Assembly: GCF_014779765.1 (NCBI RefSeq)
Contig: NZ_JACXZA010000002.1
Coordinates: forward strand, 620,001-684,000
Length of the DNA: 64,000 nucleotides
Reading direction: 5' to 3'
DNA from: Paenibacillus terricola
GTDB taxonomy: Bacteria; Bacillota; Bacilli; Paenibacillales; Paenibacillaceae
How positions within the stretch are numbered: the stretch's first letter is position 1; the number at the start of each line of letters is the position of its first letter. This document shows, piece after piece, positions 61,401 through 64,000 of the stretch. Made by a program: the position numbers and the translations under genes. Below the pieces are notes generated by a model. It made no database searches. It saw only the letters and a list, made by a program, of their open reading frames with translations, and had not been told where the DNA came from.

Positions 61401-63071
61401 ATCACCAACGTTGCTCTCGTGTACATATTCCTCATCGAGCTCCCCTAGATGAACGCGGCTCTCCAGATGGTGGACTGGATAAGCCGAACTACTTGGAATC
61501 GTTCCCGCTCCGGTCAGCGCTGCGATACCACTGCTCCGTCGTCCTGACAGCACATCTGTATCTCGATTCCAGTCGAGCAGCGGACGAGCGAATGGATAGA
61601 AGCCGCTCAGCACCTGCAGCATAGCAAGCAATCTCGAATATGGGATTAACCGGAACGAATCGCTGCGTGAGACAAGGTGATAAAGTGCGGTTGTCGTCCA
61701 TTCTCCGCCAGCTACCATCGACACCGTGTGCTGGGACAGCACATCAAGCGGATGACGCGGAATCTGGATCGGTTCAATCTCTCGTTCCGCGACGAGCTTC
61801 GCTAGTACGGCCGATTCGGCCAGCGTCCCTCGCTGCCGTACAACAATGGCGCCCCGGCTCACATCGCCTACGGAGTGACCGGCGCGGCCGATCCGCTGAA
61901 TGCCGGAAGCAGCGTCAAACGGCGGGTCGATCTGTATGACGAGATCGACATGCCCGACATCGATGCCAAGCTCAAGCGATGACGTTGCGACGATGCAGCG
62001 CAGCTCGCCGGACTTCAGCATTCGCTCGGCTTCAAGCCGCCGCTCCTTCGCCAGACTGCCATGATGCGCGCGGCTCAGCTCGAAGCCAGCGGCATCATTA
62101 AGCCGCAGACAGACGCGCTCGCACAGTCGTCGGCTGTTGACGAAGATGAGCACGGTTCGGCAGCCCTCCATGAGGGCGAACAGCCTCTCCAGCAGCGGCT
62201 GCCATACCGCTTCGCGCGTCGTCATCGGCTTGGACAGATCGGGCATCGTCACGAGCACCTGCATGGCCTTCGTCATTGCGCTCTCGACTATAGCGACTTG
62301 TCTTGGCGCGTAACCGAGCGGGTGCGGCATCCGCTCATCTTCATCCGCATCGGACGGCAATTCAATCGAAGCCGTATCGATTAATGAATCATTCACTGCT
62401 GGTTGCCAGCCACCTAAGAAGCGCGCAACACGCCACATCGGCTTCTGCGTAGCTGATACGCCAATCCGCTGAAATGGTTGATCGCATAGATCAGCAAGCC
62501 GTTCCAGCGACAGCGAAAGATGCGCTCCCCGCTTGTCCGATGCAAGATCATGAATCTCGTCCACCACAACGTATTGGACGGTGCGGAGCATCGCTCGGCC
62601 CTGCTCGGATGTAAGCAGAATATAGAGTGATTCCGGCGTCGTAAGCAATACATCCGGCGGCCGCTTCGCCATCGACGCTCGCTGGGATGATGGCGTATCG
62701 CCCGTTCGAACCGCGCAGCGGATACCGGGCCAATTCGGTTCCCGGTCCGCCGCGCTGCGGTCAATCGCTTCTATGAAAGAGACGAGATTATAGTGCACGT
62801 CGTTATTAAGCGCTTTCAGCGGTGAAAGGTACAGTACCCGAACGCCGGCGCGCGGCTTGGACGATTGTATTTTGCCAAGAACAACGTTATTAAGACATGG
62901 CAGCAGAGCGGCCAGCGTCTTGCCTGAACCGGTAGGTGCTGCAATCAACGTATGCTGACCGTCTTGAATGGACGCCCAAGCGCGTATCTGTACATCGGTC
63001 GGCTGACCGAAAGCATCGCTGAACCAATCGGCTATGACGGGGTGAAAGGTTTGTAGCGGTGAGTTGTTCAA
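58455..63071 (-). CDS. lhr: Lhr-type ATP-dependent DNA helicase (large superfamily 2)
   Basis: 1538 residues from TTG 63071 (AGGAG about 11 nt upstream; no nearby ATG). Helicase motifs in order: Q motif region PTDVQIRAWASIQDGQHTL, motif I APTGSGKT, motif Ia YLSPLKALNND, motif Ib TTPESLYILLTSEQGR, motif II VVDEIHDL, motif III VSATQKP. In the second RecA domain: IFVNSRRLCERV, SSLELGIDVGHVDLVIQIDP and QRIGRAGHSVG. Then come the winged-helix, Lhr-core and long C-terminal regions. The length matches full-size Lhr (about 1500). Lhr unwinds DNA-RNA and DNA duplexes 3'-5' and acts in repair. It is divergent from xerS. Confidence 0.92.
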   Translation of the reverse strand: MNNSPLQTFHPVIADWFSDAFGQPTDVQIRAWASIQDGQHTLIAAPTGSGKTLAALLPCLNNVVLGKIQSSKPRAGVRVLYLSPLKALNNDVHYNLVSFIEAIDRSAADREPNWPGIRCAVRTGDTPSSQRASMAKRPPDVLLTTPESLYILLTSEQGRAMLRTVQYVVVDEIHDLASDKRGAHLSLSLERLADLCDQPFQRIGVSATQKPMWRVARFLGGWQPAVNDSLIDTASIELPSDADEDERMPHPLGYAPRQVAIVESAMTKAMQVLVTMPDLSKPMTTREAVWQPLLERLFALMEGCRTVLIFVNSRRLCERVCLRLNDAAGFELSRAHHGSLAKERRLEAERMLKSGELRCIVATSSLELGIDVGHVDLVIQIDPPFDAASGIQRIGRAGHSVGDVSRGAIVVRQRGTLAESAVLAKLVAEREIEPIQIPRHPLDVLSQHTVSMVAGGEWTTTALYHLVSRSDSFRLIPYSRLLAMLQVLSGFYPFARPLLDWNRDTDVLSGRRSSGIAALTGAGTIPSSSAYPVHHLESRVHLGELDEEYVHESNVGDVFQLGTNSWMIRRIDRERVYVTEAGNNFSEIPFWNNEAQGRTSELGLKIGAFIREMEDRLSMGDGSRRDSFIGRTDIESDSASTADQPSVMDDQPHFRTVAENETADWLMTSYGMDGTSANSLVEYVNAQHAFVGLPTDRRIIVEYYQDVSNKTHVIIHNWLGRRLNRTWLLAIERQFEQLLPYRLYGNAKDNGIEFVLSEWDPSWLQSIWHVTPSNVEPLIMEAITGSPLLSIAFRHLAETSLLLSRSFTRTPLWQKRLRSEELLTEAMPYASQFPFLDEAMRECLNRFLDVNGLHKVLQAIGTGEIAFEIRETQYPSPMATQFIADYVSMRIYEGDGLDDNLRMQLLNVSRELAGSLFGEEAVRGAVTAELLEAERRRMAELAGQLTAPDDVLSLLKQRGDMGTDELVKAGGEAVLPLIAELIERGAIVQVTLGDTDGADGVRRWICRDELEVYAHFPAEASSVQFIIGRYAEHELSFTEPSLCDRYPTLTLQEAHQAVDTLIEQGKVEQAPFADGPDERLWTGRRTAQRLIRLSIGEARKRSQPAHPNRWFVQMAMRQYALSGTQQRGEEGLRAVISKLQGLFLPLSHWETIIFPSRLLDYRPEQLDLLCATGDVIWLGRRTNGEKEGRVAFFLAESKPLYAPYLAELDTQASSQSELLRQLQDGGASFLTKLARDAGQSPTDMLTNLLGLVWEGQASNDQFAPLRLHAGKKQADWARSGSGLGRWYWTGGLAAERDNNSRTPAHQEAGSEAQSSAMHWVRHLLDNYGIVTKELVAAVSPLPWDRMLPVLKQLEEWGTITRGTFVDGEASMQFTTSEIAESVKAAVPLSADSTVTVLASVDPANPYGIIADWPTDAACAFARKAGHFLVLRGDQWLFWIENNGRRIHMMDTSADRSLSPLSDEGSNEGASGKVMTNEAALNDLRAALAAIMRRQRLSKIVIELWNGQPVLDCAVSSELRGIGAERDGQRLVLWPSALR

Positions 63072-63165
63072 CGCGTGATCAGCTCCTGCTTAATCTTCTT
63101 ATCTCCTTGATTATACCAGCTGCAGGCGGTTCAATCTATGACATGCAGCTACAATTATCGAATAC

Positions 63166-63195
63166 TTGTTCTCCCTCGCGAAGCAGGCGTATAAT
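63166..63195 (+). promoter_or_regulatory. Probable promoter of xerS
   Basis: TTGTTC (63166-63171) and TATAAT (63190-63195) are 18 nt apart, 60 nt before the xerS start. They lie in the short divergent region shared with the helicase gene. Confidence 0.55.
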
Positions 63196-63255
63196 GGTAA
63201 AGATTACGAACGGGCCGCAGCCGCCCATTCCCGAAGCAAGGAGCTGACCGCCGAC

Positions 63256-64000
63256 ATGAACGTCATTAAGATTAGAGACCGCCAAGAGCTGGACCGGAAA
63301 GTGCCGCTCATGCCTTGGTATGTCGACAAATTCATTCAGTTCAAGCTGCCTGACCTGTCGCCTTCTTCGCTGCTGGAGTACGTGCGCGATTATGATACCT
63401 TCTTCTCCTACCTGCTGGCGGAAGGACTTGCAGAAGGCCCTTCTATTAAGGACATTAAGCTTGAAGAGCTGGAACGCCTCCATATGGACAGCATCGATTC
63501 GTTCCGTATGTTTCTGATGACGAGAGTTGAGCATAACAATAAGCGGGTATCGGTTACACGCAAACTGTCCTCGCTTCGCTCGTTGTTTCATTATTTGAGC
63601 CAGATTGCCGAGGATGAGGATTTCTACCCTCTGCTCAAGCGCAATGTTATGGCCAAAGTGTCGATCAAACGCACACATAAGCCGAAGGACACCGCTGCCA
63701 AGCTCGAAGGTAAATTGCTGCAGGAAGAAGAGATTACAGCTTTCCTCGCCTACGTCAGTCATGATTACGAGCATGATGTCGCGACGAACAAGCAGGCGCT
63801 GTACAGCTATCAGCTGAATCGTATCCGCGATACGTGCATTATCAGTCTCATTCTGCATTCCGGCCTGCGTGTCTCGGAGGTCGTGAATCTGAACGTGGAC
63901 GATATCGATTTGAAGAAGAAGCTGACTTATGTGTTCCGAAAAGGTAAAAATGACGATACGTTCAAGACGCCCGTATACTTCCGTCAGGATGCCGTCGACG
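63256..64000 (+). CDS. xerS: Tyrosine recombinase XerS-like, N-terminal two-thirds (runs off window)
   Basis: 248 codons from ATG 63256 to the window edge. An AGGAG box lies about 12 nt upstream. The N-terminal SAM-like domain (MPWYVDKFIQFKLPDLSPSS and YVRDYDTFFSYLLAEGL) is characteristic of XerS, the single-recombinase Xer type of streptococci also annotated in Paenibacillus. The catalytic domain begins with Arg I in LHSGLRVSEVVNLNVDDID and the beta-hairpin lysine region FRKGKNDDTFKTP. The HxxR and Tyr motifs lie beyond the window. It should resolve chromosome dimers at a dif-type site. The site is not visible here. Confidence 0.85.
   Translation, partial: MNVIKIRDRQELDRKVPLMPWYVDKFIQFKLPDLSPSSLLEYVRDYDTFFSYLLAEGLAEGPSIKDIKLEELERLHMDSIDSFRMFLMTRVEHNNKRVSVTRKLSSLRSLFHYLSQIAEDEDFYPLLKRNVMAKVSIKRTHKPKDTAAKLEGKLLQEEEITAFLAYVSHDYEHDVATNKQALYSYQLNRIRDTCIISLILHSGLRVSEVVNLNVDDIDLKKKLTYVFRKGKNDDTFKTPVYFRQDAVD

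Noticed and set aside
1-64000. CRISPR arrays, tRNA or rRNA genes
   Set aside because: No regularly spaced repeats, cloverleaf-like segments or rRNA signatures were seen on either strand.

Overview
The window looks like a piece of the chromosome of an endospore-forming, low-to-mid-GC Firmicute, most likely Paenibacillus or a close relative. The reasons are AGGAGG-type ribosome binding sites, frequent TTG/GTG starts, a GerA/GerC/GerB germination operon, a XerS-type recombinase and a Bacillales-style trans-AT PKS/NRPS cluster. No rRNA, tRNA or CRISPR array was seen.

Region 1 (1-7.1 kb) mixes small intact genes with gene remnants. Intact: DUF4267 and DUF2269 membrane proteins, and a compact run of WYL regulator, ABM monooxygenase, DUF6157 protein and SnoaL-like protein. 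Broken: a YwrO-type NAD(P)H oxidoreductase, an ArsM-like fragment, two unrecognised ORFs, an Sfp-type phosphopantetheinyl transferase that has lost its middle, and a cyclic-peptide ABC exporter that has lost part of its membrane domain. A 58-nt near-perfect hairpin built from IS3-like terminal repeats lies among them.

Region 2 (7.1-45.9 kb) is the centrepiece: a co-directional hybrid NRPS/trans-AT PKS assembly line. Read from sequence, the order is FAAL-T-C-A(Ser)-T-C-A(Ser)-T-halfC | KS-T-C-FkbH-T-C-A(Ser)-T-C | halfC-A(Thr)-T-C-A(Cys-like)-T-C-A(Leu)-T-halfC | KS-KR-T. It comes with two discrete acyltransferases, a CPBP-family membrane protein, a BtrH-like protein and a type II thioesterase. 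No PKS protein carries an AT domain and no synthetase ends in a thioesterase or reductase. If collinear, the product would be a fatty-acylated Ser-Ser chain extended by one malonate, joined to an FkbH-loaded glyceryl unit (possibly an ester), then Ser-Thr-(Cys?)-Leu, with the Leu extended and reduced to a statine-like residue. I do not recognise it as a described compound family. The linked PPTase and exporter are pseudogenes, so activation and export would have to come from elsewhere in the genome.

Region 3 (46-54.9 kb) holds a P-loop ATPase; a peroxiredoxin divergent from a TetR regulator across a 42-bp palindrome; the germination operon gerA-gerC-small membrane gene-gerB on the minus strand; and a scar where one deletion seems to have removed the 5' halves of a divergent yhgE/tetR pair.

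Region 4 (54.9-64 kb) is conserved housekeeping: a MoxR-DUF58-DUF4129 operon, an Lhr-type helicase and the start of xerS, which runs off the window.
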